Shown here one piece after another: positions 53,707-62,719 of a stretch of DNA of 64,000 nucleotides. Under the pieces are notes generated by a model. It made no database searches and had not been told where the DNA came from. It saw only the letters and a list, made by a program, of their open reading frames with translations. The position numbers were made by a program, and so were the translations under genes. This DNA is from CBDCGJ01 sp965216645 (GTDB taxonomy: Bacteria; Pseudomonadota; Alphaproteobacteria; GCA-2731375). The first letter of the stretch is position 1; each line of letters begins with the position of its first letter. The stretch spans positions 62,001 to 126,000 of the forward strand of contig CBDCGJ010000044.1 in NCBI GenBank assembly GCA_965216645.1. Direction: 5' to 3'.

Positions 53707-54539
53707 CCGTTCTAGGAAAAGTGAGAAACCTGATGGATAGCAAAGGCGCGTCAGAGCGGCAGACCCTATTGGGCGACGACCCATTTGCCGGCACGGCACC
53801 AGGTAAGGCGCCGAAGAAGACGACGGGCGGTCAGCCCGCCTTCTTTTCCTGCTGGGACATTCACGCCTATTACGGCGAAAGTTACATCGTCCAGGGAGTC
53901 AATTTCGACGTCCGCGAAGGCGAAATCGTCGCCTTGCTGGGCCGCAACGGCGCCGGCAAGACCTCGACCTTGCGGACCATCGCCCGGGTCGACGATCCCG
54001 CCCTGCAACATGGCGAGATCTGGCTCGACCGCAAACCGCTGCATGAGATGAAGGCGCATCAGGCGGCCCAGAACGGCATCGGCCTGGTGCCGGAGGACCG
54101 GCGGATTATCCAAGGTCTGACAGTCGAGGAGAATCTGAAGCTCGCGCAAATCGCGCCGCCGATCGGTTGGTCGATCGAACGCATCTACGATCTGTTTCCC
54201 CGCCTGGGGGAGCGGCGCAATCAGGAAGGCACGACCCTGTCCGGCGGCGAGCAACAGATGCTGGCGATCGGCCGCACTCTGTCTCGCGACGTCAAGCTAT
54301 TGCTGCTGGATGAGCCCTATGAGGGCTTGGCGCCGGTCATCGTGCAGGAAATCGAGAAGACCCTGGACCAGATCAAAACCTTGGGCATGACGACGATCAT
54401 CGTCGAGCAGAACGCTATCGCCGCCTTGCATCTGGCCGACAGGGCGATCATTTTGGACATGGGTCAGGTCGTTTTCGACGGCGTTTCGCAGGAAGTTTTG
54501 GATAACGCCGACCTGCGGCAGCAATATCTGGCGATCTGA
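53703..54539 (+). CDS. ABC transporter ATP-binding protein (LivF-like), N-terminally extended
   Basis: A 278-residue ATPase. Walker A is LLGRNGAGKTSTLRTIARVD, signature TLSGGEQQMLAIGRTLSRD, Walker B LLLLDEPYEGLAPVI and switch His region IIVEQNAIAALHLADR, ending LRQQYLAI as in LivF. LivF proteins usually begin directly with the ATPase domain. Here about 45 extra residues precede it (VRNLMDSKGASERQTLLGDD, rich in Lys, Gly and Pro). The start overlaps the previous gene by 4 bases (ATGA), supporting the extended form. Confidence 0.92.
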   Translation: MTVLGKVRNLMDSKGASERQTLLGDDPFAGTAPGKAPKKTTGGQPAFFSCWDIHAYYGESYIVQGVNFDVREGEIVALLGRNGAGKTSTLRTIARVDDPALQHGEIWLDRKPLHEMKAHQAAQNGIGLVPEDRRIIQGLTVEENLKLAQIAPPIGWSIERIYDLFPRLGERRNQEGTTLSGGEQQMLAIGRTLSRDVKLLLLDEPYEGLAPVIVQEIEKTLDQIKTLGMTTIIVEQNAIAALHLADRAIILDMGQVVFDGVSQEVLDNADLRQQYLAI

Positions 54540-54567
54540 TCTGGAGTTGGTCTTTGGAGAACCGCGC

Positions 54568-55191
54568 GTGTCCACGGAACAACGAATCCCGCCGCCGACA
54601 TTGGCGCTCAGCACAAAAGTCGAGGAAGACTTCGTCTCGCCGTTAACAGCGATTCGCGGCGCGCTGGAAATTCTGCGGGACTTCCAGGACCTCGCTCAGC
54701 CGGAACGCCAACGCTTCATCGAAATCGCCTTGCAAGGCTGCGGCCGGTTGGAAAAAGGCGTCGAGCAGTTGGCCGATACGGTCTACGCCGCCGGTCTGGA
54801 AAAACAACCGCAAGACAGCGGCGCATTCTCCGACCGCATTCATTTCTTCCCGGAGCTGGATGTGGTCGAGCTCGATTTCCAAGGCTTCGAATTCGACAGC
54901 ACGGAGCGCGTCAACCAGGTCTATGATGCGATCGAAGCGGCGATCGCGGCGACCGACCGGCAATGGTACGTGCTGGTCAACTTCCGCGACTGCAGTATCT
55001 GGCCGGTCGCCTGGGTCGCCTTTGCCCATCGCGGAAAGAAGCTGAACGCGGCCTGCTCCCTTGGCACTGTCCGTTATGCCGACGCGGCCCCCGACGAATT
55101 GCCGGCCGATCCCAATATCCGCCCCTCCCGCGAAGATGCGCTCGCGGCGATCGAGGATATGAAAGCGGCGGCGTCATCGACCAATCGCTAA
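54568..55191 (+). CDS. Degenerate histidine-kinase-like / STAS-like protein
   Basis: A 207-residue protein from GTG 54568 (GGAGA 8 bases upstream; TTG 54547 is an alternative). Residues ~15-75 look like a kinase dimerisation domain (EEDFVSPLTAIRGALEILRD), but the H-box histidine is replaced; family kinases read SHELRTPLTAIRG at this point. There is no ATPase domain. The second half (IHFFPELDVVELDFQGFEFD through WYVLVNFRDCSIWPVAWVAFA) resembles a STAS or SpoIIAA-like fold. It starts 28 bases after the ABC operon and may modulate a kinase or transporter. Function unknown. Confidence 0.65.
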   Translation: MSTEQRIPPPTLALSTKVEEDFVSPLTAIRGALEILRDFQDLAQPERQRFIEIALQGCGRLEKGVEQLADTVYAAGLEKQPQDSGAFSDRIHFFPELDVVELDFQGFEFDSTERVNQVYDAIEAAIAATDRQWYVLVNFRDCSIWPVAWVAFAHRGKKLNAACSLGTVRYADAAPDELPADPNIRPSREDALAAIEDMKAAASSTNR

Positions 55192-55227
55192 GCCAATCTG
55201 ACCTGATTCCCAACGAGGGGTAAAGAG

Positions 55228-55977
55228 CTACGGCCTCGTGACCACCAGTCGATAACCGAGGTCGTAGGCGTCGCGGTCGAGCAGGTGGCCGTAGCGCCGC
55301 GCCCAGGCGCCGGATGCCAAGTCGCCTTCGAGCTTGCCCAGCCCCTCGCTAACATCGCCCATTGCCCAGAAGCAGGAGATGGCGCCCCGAACTTTGGCGT
55401 CCAGATAGGCCGACGGCCGGCGCCAATAGGCGCCGAGGAAACCGTCACTGCAATCATGCGGGACCGGCACGGGCGTGATTTCGACCGGGCCGAGCCAGTC
55501 CTCGTAGGCGGTCATGCGCGGCATCTGCGCGTCGTCGATGGTCACGAGCGCCGGCAAATAGTCCACGAGCCAAAAATCCCGATGTGTCGGATCGAAGGTA
55601 AGCAGCGCGACCCGGCCTCGGGTGACGCGGCGCATTTCCGCCAGGCCCTTGCGCTGGTCGGCCCAGTGATGGACGGTCAGGACAGCCATGGAGGCATCGA
55701 ATGCGCGGTCGCCGAAGGGCAGGTTTTCGGCGACGCTTTGCACGACCGATGCCGCCGTCGTTGGTCTTTGCCGGATCATTTCGATCGACGGCTCCACGGC
55801 GGTCACCGACTTGCCGGCGGGTTCATAGGAACCGGCGCCGGCGCCGACATTCAAGACCGTGTCGGCGGTTCCCAACGCGTCCGAGATCGCCCGCGCGATC
55901 CGCGGGTCCGGGCGCCGCAAATCGGCATAGTCGATCCCGATGGTGTCGTAGGAGGTCATCGCGACCGCCCGTATCAT
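55228..55977 (-). CDS. Class I SAM-dependent methyltransferase (UbiE-like)
   Basis: A 249-residue methyltransferase. It begins TSYDTIGIDYADLRRPDPRIA, with motif I VLNVGAGAGSYEPAGKSVTA and then VEPSIEMIRQRP. ENLPFGDRAFDASMAVLTVHHW is the UbiE-type post-I region and GRVALLTFDPTHRDFW follows. A second methionine 6 residues in (55959) is an equally plausible start. The substrate is not evident. It is convergent with the degenerate-kinase gene and divergent from the FAD oxidoreductase. Confidence 0.85.
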   Translation of the reverse strand: MIRAVAMTSYDTIGIDYADLRRPDPRIARAISDALGTADTVLNVGAGAGSYEPAGKSVTAVEPSIEMIRQRPTTAASVVQSVAENLPFGDRAFDASMAVLTVHHWADQRKGLAEMRRVTRGRVALLTFDPTHRDFWLVDYLPALVTIDDAQMPRMTAYEDWLGPVEITPVPVPHDCSDGFLGAYWRRPSAYLDAKVRGAISCFWAMGDVSEGLGKLEGDLASGAWARRYGHLLDRDAYDLGYRLVVTRP

Positions 55978-56090
55978 GTCCCGCCCGACTTGTCATCTAT
56001 CGGCCGCGCTTAGTTGATCCTAGGCGTTTGTCGGCGGATCGGGTCAGCTCGCGATTTGCCTTGGCGGCGGTGACGCGTATGCTGCGTGTT

Positions 56091-57392
56091 ATGAACGAGA
56101 AAATTTTTTGGCTGAAAGACGCGCCGCCGTCCAGCACGCCGCTGGCGGGCGATACGAGCGCCGAGGTCGCGATCGTCGGCGGCGGCTTCACCGGTCTGTC
56201 GACGGCGTTGCATCTAAAACGATTGCAGCCGGCGGCGGACATTATCGTGCTCGACGCCGGGATTGCTGGCGGCGGCAGTTCCGGCCGCAACCTTGGCCTG
56301 ACACCGACGCCGATCGGCAATCGTATCCTAGAGACATTGGCGGCGCATGGGCCGGAGACGACGGCGGGCCTGCACCGTGCCGGATTGCATGGCATCGATT
56401 TGATTGAGGGCCTGTGTACCGACCATGACATCGACTGCGATTTCAACCGGGCCGGTTCGCTGTTGGTGGCGACGGATCGGGCGCAGGCCGATCTGCTGGC
56501 TCGACAAGCCGCCGCCTATGATCAGATCGGCATCGAGACGGCGCTGCTCGACGGAGCCGAGACGGCCGCTTGTTTCGGGGCGATCGAGACCACGGCCGGT
56601 TTGCGCTTGCCCTTCAACCGGGACCTGCATCCGGGCAAATTGGTGTTGGGCATGAAGCGGGCGGCGTTGGAGGCGGGTGTGCGCATTCACGACGGCACGC
56701 CGTGTCTGGCCATCGAGGCGGGTGCGGCCGTTACGCTGACGACGCCGAAGGGCCAGGTACGCGCCGATGCCGTTGCGCTGGCCTGCGGCGGTTATACCGG
56801 GCCGGTCAAGGCGCTGACCCGGCAATACCGCCCGACCTACAGTTATGTCCTGGCCAGCGAGCCCTTGAGCAACAAGCAGTGGGACTCTTTGGCCTGGCCA
56901 GCGCGGGAAAACATTTACAGCACCCATACCCAGTTCTGGTGCTTGCGCAGCGGCCGCGATGGCCGGTTGTTCGTCGTCAATGGCACCAACGCCCATTGCC
57001 CCTGGGATCGGGAGCGGGATGCGAGCTGGCGCGAGACCGTGTTCCGTACGACGAAGTCGTGGTTCCAGGAAAAGTTCCCGGCGCTTGCCGACCTCGAATT
57101 CTCCCGCGCCTGGGGCGGGCGGATCTCTTTGACCATGGACGGCCTGCCGACCATCGGCCGTCTAGCCGAGGCGGAAAACGTTCACTACGCCTTCGGCTAT
57201 AGCGGCCGCGGCGTGCTGATGAGCCAGGTTGCCGGCCAGGCGATGGCGGAACGGATCGCCGGCGCCGAGCTTTCGCTGCCGGACAATCCGATCCTGGATC
57301 GGCCGCTGAAGGACTTCCCGCCCAACCCGGCCGCCTGGCTCGGCATCAATTTGACCTTCGCGAAACTGCGGCGGGAGCGCCGCGGCGCCTGA
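56091..57392 (+). CDS. FAD-dependent amine oxidoreductase (DAO family), possible phosphonate role
   Basis: A 433-residue flavoprotein. The N-terminal FAD-binding motif is VAIVGGGFTGLSTALHLKRL, followed by GSSGRNLGLTPTPIG. A DAO-type substrate domain (TYSYVLASEPLSNKQWDSLA) and the second FAD motif GYSGRGVLMSQVAGQAMAERI follow. DAO-family enzymes oxidise secondary amines or amino acids. It lies 294 bases before the LysR gene of the phnWAY cluster, so an N-methylated aminoethylphosphonate is a reasonable substrate (as for the described PbfD type), but this is inference. An open frame upstream of ATG 56091 is a shadow. Confidence 0.8.
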   Translation: MNEKIFWLKDAPPSSTPLAGDTSAEVAIVGGGFTGLSTALHLKRLQPAADIIVLDAGIAGGGSSGRNLGLTPTPIGNRILETLAAHGPETTAGLHRAGLHGIDLIEGLCTDHDIDCDFNRAGSLLVATDRAQADLLARQAAAYDQIGIETALLDGAETAACFGAIETTAGLRLPFNRDLHPGKLVLGMKRAALEAGVRIHDGTPCLAIEAGAAVTLTTPKGQVRADAVALACGGYTGPVKALTRQYRPTYSYVLASEPLSNKQWDSLAWPARENIYSTHTQFWCLRSGRDGRLFVVNGTNAHCPWDRERDASWRETVFRTTKSWFQEKFPALADLEFSRAWGGRISLTMDGLPTIGRLAEAENVHYAFGYSGRGVLMSQVAGQAMAERIAGAELSLPDNPILDRPLKDFPPNPAAWLGINLTFAKLRRERRGA

Positions 57393-57410
57393 CTGGTCCG
57401 GCGAAAAGAA

Positions 57411-57439
57411 AACCGCGGGGCCGGTGAAGCCCCGCGGTT
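57411..57439 (-). terminator. 11-bp stem-loop terminator after the FAD oxidoreductase
   Basis: AACCGCGGGGC at 57411 pairs exactly with GCCCCGCGGTT at 57429-57439 across a 7-base loop. The T-run lies on the minus-strand side (TTTTCTTTTC in the complement), so it reads as an intrinsic terminator on that strand. On the plus strand it may still separate the FAD gene from the LysR gene. The gap 57393-57686 holds no gene I can support. Confidence 0.55.
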
Positions 57440-57686
57440 CGGGCGGTCAGGCAGGACCACGGGTTGGTTGGAGAGTGTGCCGTGACCGCCCGGGAGGGGT
57501 TCGAACTTGGCGCCGCGCTTCTCTAGATTGCTGACGCCGACACGGATCCTGTTGTTAGTCGCAGTCTTGGCCGGGATGGTTCAAAGGAAAATGGGATCGA
57601 TGCATTGAGATTTCTGATCTTGCGTCGGCGGCGGACAGGTGAATAAGTGTAAGTTACAGAACCGAGGTAACGCATAGGCTCAGGTT

Positions 57687-58565
57687 ATGTATTACGCCCA
57701 ACTCCGCGCATTCCATGCGGTTGCAGTCCATGGCGGGTTTTCGCGGGCGGCCGAGCATCTGGGATTGACCCAACCGGCCATGTCCGATCAGGTCCGCAAG
57801 TTGGAGAAGGCTTTCAATGTCGTATTGTTCGATCGACGGAAACGCGGCGTAACGCCGACGGCGCTTGGCGAGCGTCTGCTGGAGGTGACCCATCGCCTAT
57901 TCGAGGTGGAGACCCAAGCCGTCGAGCTGCTCTCGGAAGCAGGGCGGTTGGAGACCGGGTTCCTGAAGATCACCGCCGACGCGCCGTTTCATGTGCTGCG
58001 GATCGTCCGCGACTATCGACAGGCCTATCCCGGCATCTCGATCTCCCTCAGCCGGGGGAATTCGGTGGCGGTGTTGAGCCAACTCTTCGCCTTCCAGGCC
58101 GATGTCGGCGTGTTGGCCATCGATCCGGTCGATCCGAAACTGCATGTGGTGAAACTGCGCAGCGATCCTCTGGTCGCCGTGGTGGGCCGGGATAGCAAAC
58201 TGGCCCGGCGCAAGACGGTTTCGATGGCCGAGCTTTGCGGGCATCCTCTGGTTCTGCGCGAACAAGGCTCCACCACCCGCCGGTTGGCGGAAACCGCCTT
58301 CGCCCGCATCGATCGGCAACCCCAAGTCGCGATCGAGGTCGAGGGGCGCGAAGCCAGCCGGGAGGCGGTGGCGGCCGGGATCGGTGTCGGCATCGTCTCG
58401 GAACCGGAGTTCGGCTTCGATTCCCGACTGAAGGCGCTGACGATTCGGGACGGCGACATGGCCATGACGGAATATCTTGTCTGTTTGAAAGAACGATTGC
58501 GTCTCGGCGCCATCGCCGCCTTCTTCGAAGCGGCGGACGCCAAACTGGAAATCGACCCCGTTTAA
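57687..58565 (+). CDS. LysR-family regulator of the phn cluster
   Basis: A 292-residue regulator. The N-terminal winged helix is FHAVAVHGGFSRAAEHLGLT then QPAMSDQVRKLEKAFNVVLF. A periplasmic-binding-protein-like effector domain follows (ISLSRGNSVAVLSQLFAFQA, ending LVCLKERLRLGAIAAFFEAADAKL). The gene is transcribed in the same direction as phnW, 106 bases upstream, so it probably controls phnWAY in response to a phosphonate or its metabolite. A similar regulator precedes phnWAY in several proteobacteria. Confidence 0.9.
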   Translation: MYYAQLRAFHAVAVHGGFSRAAEHLGLTQPAMSDQVRKLEKAFNVVLFDRRKRGVTPTALGERLLEVTHRLFEVETQAVELLSEAGRLETGFLKITADAPFHVLRIVRDYRQAYPGISISLSRGNSVAVLSQLFAFQADVGVLAIDPVDPKLHVVKLRSDPLVAVVGRDSKLARRKTVSMAELCGHPLVLREQGSTTRRLAETAFARIDRQPQVAIEVEGREASREAVAAGIGVGIVSEPEFGFDSRLKALTIRDGDMAMTEYLVCLKERLRLGAIAAFFEAADAKLEIDPV

Positions 58566-58671
58566 CTATCACCCAAACTTATACAAACTGTCATTTTTAT
58601 TCATTTGTCCGATGGAACGGCGGGTCGTATACAGAGCCGAATTGGTCCAACGGATCTGACGGAGATGTGCC

Positions 58672-59805
58672 ATGACCGTTTCCCTATCCCCGACCGGCGA
58701 TCCCTGGTTGCTGACACCGGGTCCGCTGACCACCTCGCCCACCGTGAAGCAGGCGATGCTGCATGACTACGGCTCCCGCGATCAGGATTTCATCGATTTG
58801 AACCGTCATGTGCGCGACCGGCTTACGGCATTGGTCGACGGCGGCGGCGCCTATACCTGCGTACCGTTGCAGGGATCGGGCACCTTCGTGGTTGAGGCGA
58901 TGCTGGGTACTCTGGTGCCGCCGGCGGGCAAGGTCCTGGTGCTCGTGAACGGCGCCTATGGGGAGCGCATCGGCAAGATCCTCGAATATCAAGGCCGAAG
59001 CAAAGTGATGCAGATCTGTCCCGAAAACCAGCCGGTCGATGTCGATCTGCTGCGCCGTACATTGGCCGCCGATGCCGACATCACCCATGTCGCTGCCGTT
59101 CATTGCGAGACCACGACCGGCATCCTGAACCCGCTGAAGGACATCGCCGATGTCGTCGCGCAAGCGGGCCGCCGGTTGCTGATCGACGCCATGAGCGCCT
59201 TCGGTGTCATCGCGCTATCGGCGGCGGAGATCGTCTTCGACGCGGTTGCCGCGTCCTCCAACAAATGCCTGCAAGGCACGCCGGGCATGGGTTTCTGCAT
59301 CGTTCGGGAAGATGTGTTACGCGATTGCGCCGGTAACAGCCGTTCGCTCAGCCTCGATCTGTACGATCAATGGCAAGCGATGGAGAAAAATGCGCAATGG
59401 CGCTTCACCCCGCCGATCCAGGTCATTGCGGCCTTCGGCCAGGCGCTCGAGGAGTATCTGGCGGAAGGTGGGCAACCCGGCCGCCTGGCCCGATACCGGG
59501 AAAACTGCCGATTGTTGATCGACGGCATGCGCCGGTTCGGCTTCCGACCGTTGCTGCCGGCGGCGCTACAGGCGCCGATCATCGTCACATTCTTGATGCC
59601 CGACAATCCGGATTTCGATTTCCAACGGTTTTACGACAGCCTCAAGGACAAGGGCTTCGTGATCTATCCGGGCAAGCTGACCGTGGCCGACACGTTCCGC
59701 GTCGGCTGCATCGGCGATCTCGGTTCGGCACAGATCGAAGGCGCGTTGGCGGCGATCGAAACCACGCTGGCGGAGATGAATGTCTCCCTCAGCGCTGCCG
59801 CGTGA
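58672..59805 (+). CDS. phnW: 2-aminoethylphosphonate--pyruvate transaminase
   Basis: A 377-residue PLP enzyme that moves the amino group of 2-aminoethylphosphonate to pyruvate, giving phosphonoacetaldehyde and alanine. The start MTVSLSPTGDPWLLTPGPLT is typical, followed by LQGSGTFVVEAMLGTLVPPAG, HCETTTGILNPL and the PLP lysine region AAVAASSNKCLQGTPGMGF (Lys-containing SSNK). The C-terminal VIYPGKLTVADTFRVGCIGDL also matches. It is 17 bases before phnA, so phnWAY forms one operon. Confidence 0.96.
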   Translation: MTVSLSPTGDPWLLTPGPLTTSPTVKQAMLHDYGSRDQDFIDLNRHVRDRLTALVDGGGAYTCVPLQGSGTFVVEAMLGTLVPPAGKVLVLVNGAYGERIGKILEYQGRSKVMQICPENQPVDVDLLRRTLAADADITHVAAVHCETTTGILNPLKDIADVVAQAGRRLLIDAMSAFGVIALSAAEIVFDAVAASSNKCLQGTPGMGFCIVREDVLRDCAGNSRSLSLDLYDQWQAMEKNAQWRFTPPIQVIAAFGQALEEYLAEGGQPGRLARYRENCRLLIDGMRRFGFRPLLPAALQAPIIVTFLMPDNPDFDFQRFYDSLKDKGFVIYPGKLTVADTFRVGCIGDLGSAQIEGALAAIETTLAEMNVSLSAAA

Positions 59806-59821
59806 AGAGAGGAATTCAATC

Positions 59822-61090
59822 ATGACCCAATCGGCTGTCACGGTGAATGGACGCAGCTATCCCTGGCCGCAAGCGCCGGTGGTGGTGATCTGCTGCGACG
59901 GGTCGGAGCCCGACTATACGGAAGCGGCCATGGCTGCCGGCCTGATGTCTAACCTCAGCAAGATCGTCGCCAAGGGCGAGAACCTGCTGTGCAAATCGGT
60001 GGTGCCGAGCTTCACCAATCCCAACAATCTCTCCATCGTCACCGGGCATCCACCAAAGGTGCACGGCATTTCCGGCAATTACCTGCTGGACCCGGATACC
60101 GGTGAGGAGGTGATGATGAACGATCCGAAGTTCCTGCGTGTACCGACGATCTTTCAGGCATTTCAGTCGGCCGGCGCCAAGGTGGTGGTGTTGACCGCGA
60201 AGGACAAGCTGCGCCGGCTCCTCGGTAAGGATCTGCACTTCGGCAACGGTGGCGCCATCGCCTTCTCCTCGGAAAAGGCGGATGACTGCAGTCTGACGGA
60301 AAACGGCATCGAGGACGTCTGCGCCATGGTCGGCATGGCGGTGCCGGACGTCTATTCCGCCGAGCTGTCGGAGTTCGTCTTTGCCGCCGGCGTGAAGCTA
60401 ATGCAGCGCGACCGGCCGGAACTGATGTATCTCTCCACCACCGACTATATCCAACACAAGCATGCCCCCGGCAGCGACGGCGCCAACGCCTTCTACGCCA
60501 TGATGGACGGCTATATCGGCGCACTCGACGCCGCCGGCGCGATCGTGGTGATGACCGCCGATCACGGCATGAACGCCAAGCATAAGGCGGACGGATCGCC
60601 GGATGTCATTTACCTGCAGGATCTGTTGGACGGCTGGCTCGGCGCCGGCACCTCGCGCACGATCCTGCCGATCACCGATCCTTACGTGGTGCATCACGGC
60701 GCCCTCGGCTCCTACGCCACGGTCTATTTGCAAGACCAGGATGTCGATGACGTTGTGCGGCGACTGAGCGCGGTCGATGGCGTTTCGCAAGCCTATACCA
60801 AAGCCGAAGCGGCCGAAGCCTTTGAGCTGCCGCCGGAGACGCTGGGCGATATTGTCGTCGTGTCGGAGAAGCACAAGGTAATCGGTACGACGGAGGCCAA
60901 TCACGATTTGTCGGGCCTGACCGAGCCATTGCGCTCCCATGGCGGCGTGACGGAGCAGGTCATTCCCTTCATCGTCAATCGCAAACTCAGCGGTGCGGCG
61001 ATCGATCTCGACTTGACCGGTCTGCGCAATTTCGACGCCTTCTATGCCGCCTGCCACCTGGCCCAATGGTCTGCCCAGGCCGCCGAATAG
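59822..61090 (+). CDS. phnA: Phosphonoacetate hydrolase
   Basis: A 422-residue alkaline-phosphatase-superfamily enzyme that splits phosphonoacetate to acetate and phosphate using two zinc ions. Metal and nucleophile motifs are VICCDGSEPDY, SFTNPNNLSIVTGHPPKVHGIS (Thr nucleophile region), TTDYIQHKHAPGS, MTADHGMNAKHK and the C-terminal SHGGVTEQVIPFI. ATG 59822 gives the usual N-terminus (MTQSAVTVNGRSYPWP). It is flanked by phnW and phnY in the standard order. Confidence 0.95.
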   Translation: MTQSAVTVNGRSYPWPQAPVVVICCDGSEPDYTEAAMAAGLMSNLSKIVAKGENLLCKSVVPSFTNPNNLSIVTGHPPKVHGISGNYLLDPDTGEEVMMNDPKFLRVPTIFQAFQSAGAKVVVLTAKDKLRRLLGKDLHFGNGGAIAFSSEKADDCSLTENGIEDVCAMVGMAVPDVYSAELSEFVFAAGVKLMQRDRPELMYLSTTDYIQHKHAPGSDGANAFYAMMDGYIGALDAAGAIVVMTADHGMNAKHKADGSPDVIYLQDLLDGWLGAGTSRTILPITDPYVVHHGALGSYATVYLQDQDVDDVVRRLSAVDGVSQAYTKAEAAEAFELPPETLGDIVVVSEKHKVIGTTEANHDLSGLTEPLRSHGGVTEQVIPFIVNRKLSGAAIDLDLTGLRNFDAFYAACHLAQWSAQAAE

Positions 61091-61100
61091 GAACGCACCC

Positions 61101-62561
61101 ATGAACGACATGAGCCCCCAACCTCAAGTGATCCGCGAAGCCATGCGCATCGGTGGTGAGAAAGTCACTACCGACGACGTGGTCGAGGTCCGCTATCCCT
61201 ACACCAACGAAGTCATTGGCACCGTGCCGGCGGGTCAGGCCGAGCATGCGATGCGGGCCTTCCAGATCGCCGCCGACTTCACGCCGACACTAAGTCGCTA
61301 CGAACGCCAGCAAATTCTTCAGCGCGCGGCGGAACTGTTGCGGGAGCGGCAGGGCGAGCTCGCGCGGGTGCTGACCCTGGAACTCGGTATTTCCAGCAAG
61401 GACGCGGCTTACGAGGCCAGTCGCGCCTATGACGTCTTCTCCCTCGCCGGGCAACTTTGCATCCGCGACGATGGGGAGATCTTCTCCTGCGACCTGACCC
61501 CCGGCGGCAAGTCCCGGCGCATCTACACCATGCGCGTGCCGGTGACCGCGATCTCGGCGATCACGCCCTTCAACCATCCGCTCAATATGGTGGCGCATAA
61601 GATCGCGCCGGCGATCGCCACCAATAACTGTGTGGTCTGCAAGCCGACGGAGCTGACGCCGCTCAGCGCCATCGCGTTGGCCGACATTCTCTACGAGGCC
61701 GGCCTGCCGCCGGAGATGTTCCAAATTGTCACCGGCTGGCCCGACGCCATCGGCGACGAAATGGTGACCAACCCGCATGCGGAAATCGTCACCTTCACCG
61801 GCGGCGTCAAGGTCGGCAAGCTGATCGCCGGCAAGGCCGGTTACAAGCGCGCGGCGCTGGAATTGGGCGGCAACGATCCGCTTATCGTGCTCGACGATTT
61901 GAGCGACGAGGATCTCGACAAGGCGGCGGAACTGGCCGTCGCCGGCGCCACCAAGAACTCCGGCCAACGCTGCACCGCGGTTAAGCGCATTCTGGTGCAG
62001 GAAAAGGTGGCCGACCGTTTCGTCCCCTTGGTGCTGGAGAAGGCCAAGCGGATCAAATTCGGCGATCCGATGGATCCCGATACCGATCTCGGCTGCGTCG
62101 TCCATGAAGAGGCGGCGAAGACCTTCGAACGGCGGGTCTACGACGCGGCCGAGAAGGGGGCGCAGGTGCTCTACGATCCGGGCCGGCAAGGCGCCGTGCT
62201 GCCGCCCATCGTCGTCGACCATGTGCCCCATGACAGCGAGTTGGTCTATGAGGAAACCTTCGGCCCGGTGATCCCGATCGTCCGGGCGCCGAACGACGAC
62301 GACGAATTGATCGCAATCTCGAACTCGACACCCTTCGGTCTCTCTTCCGGTGTCTGCACCAACCGGCTCGACCGGATCACCAAATATGTCAGCGAGCTGA
62401 ACGTGGGTACAGTGAATATCTGGGAAGTCCCCGGCTACCGCATCGAAATGTCTCCCTTCGGCGGGATCAAGGATTCCGGCAACGGCGTGAAGGAAGGCGT
62501 CATCGAGGCGATGAAGTATTTCACCAACGTCAAGACTTACTCCTTGCCCTGGCCGGCGTGA
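61101..62561 (+). CDS. phnY: Phosphonoacetaldehyde dehydrogenase
   Basis: A 486-residue NAD-dependent aldehyde dehydrogenase turning phosphonoacetaldehyde into phosphonoacetate. It shows the catalytic Cys in NSGQRCTAVKRILV, the Glu in LELGGNDPLIVL, and the cofactor motif FTGGVKVGKLIAGKAGYKR. ATG 61101 gives MNDMSPQPQVIREAMRIGG; the frame opens 57 bases earlier only as a phnA shadow. Its place directly after phnA (10 bases) separates it from generic aldehyde dehydrogenases. Confidence 0.94.
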   Translation: MNDMSPQPQVIREAMRIGGEKVTTDDVVEVRYPYTNEVIGTVPAGQAEHAMRAFQIAADFTPTLSRYERQQILQRAAELLRERQGELARVLTLELGISSKDAAYEASRAYDVFSLAGQLCIRDDGEIFSCDLTPGGKSRRIYTMRVPVTAISAITPFNHPLNMVAHKIAPAIATNNCVVCKPTELTPLSAIALADILYEAGLPPEMFQIVTGWPDAIGDEMVTNPHAEIVTFTGGVKVGKLIAGKAGYKRAALELGGNDPLIVLDDLSDEDLDKAAELAVAGATKNSGQRCTAVKRILVQEKVADRFVPLVLEKAKRIKFGDPMDPDTDLGCVVHEEAAKTFERRVYDAAEKGAQVLYDPGRQGAVLPPIVVDHVPHDSELVYEETFGPVIPIVRAPNDDDELIAISNSTPFGLSSGVCTNRLDRITKYVSELNVGTVNIWEVPGYRIEMSPFGGIKDSGNGVKEGVIEAMKYFTNVKTYSLPWPA

Positions 62562-62606
62562 TGCCAGCCGCAGTATCCCATCATCGAATCTGATTTGAAA
62601 TCTTGC

Positions 62607-62697
62607 CGTCATTCCGGCCTTGCGCCGGAATCTCGTCGAAATTTGAGCTCCGGCCTCGACGAGATCCCGGCTCGCGCTGCGCTTGGCCGGGATGACG
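62607..62697. repeat. Alphaproteobacterial palindromic repeat element
   Basis: A 91-base dyad. CGTCATTCCGGC at the left edge is answered by GCCGGGATGACG at the right. An inner ATCTCGTCG/CGACGAGAT pair lies inside, and a CCGGCCTTGCGCCGG-like small stem. It is the same family as the pair at 3142-3261. It lies between the convergent phnY and GntR genes and may act as a terminator. Confidence 0.75.
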
Positions 62698-62719
62698 ATA
62701 TGGGTGATGACCGAACGCC

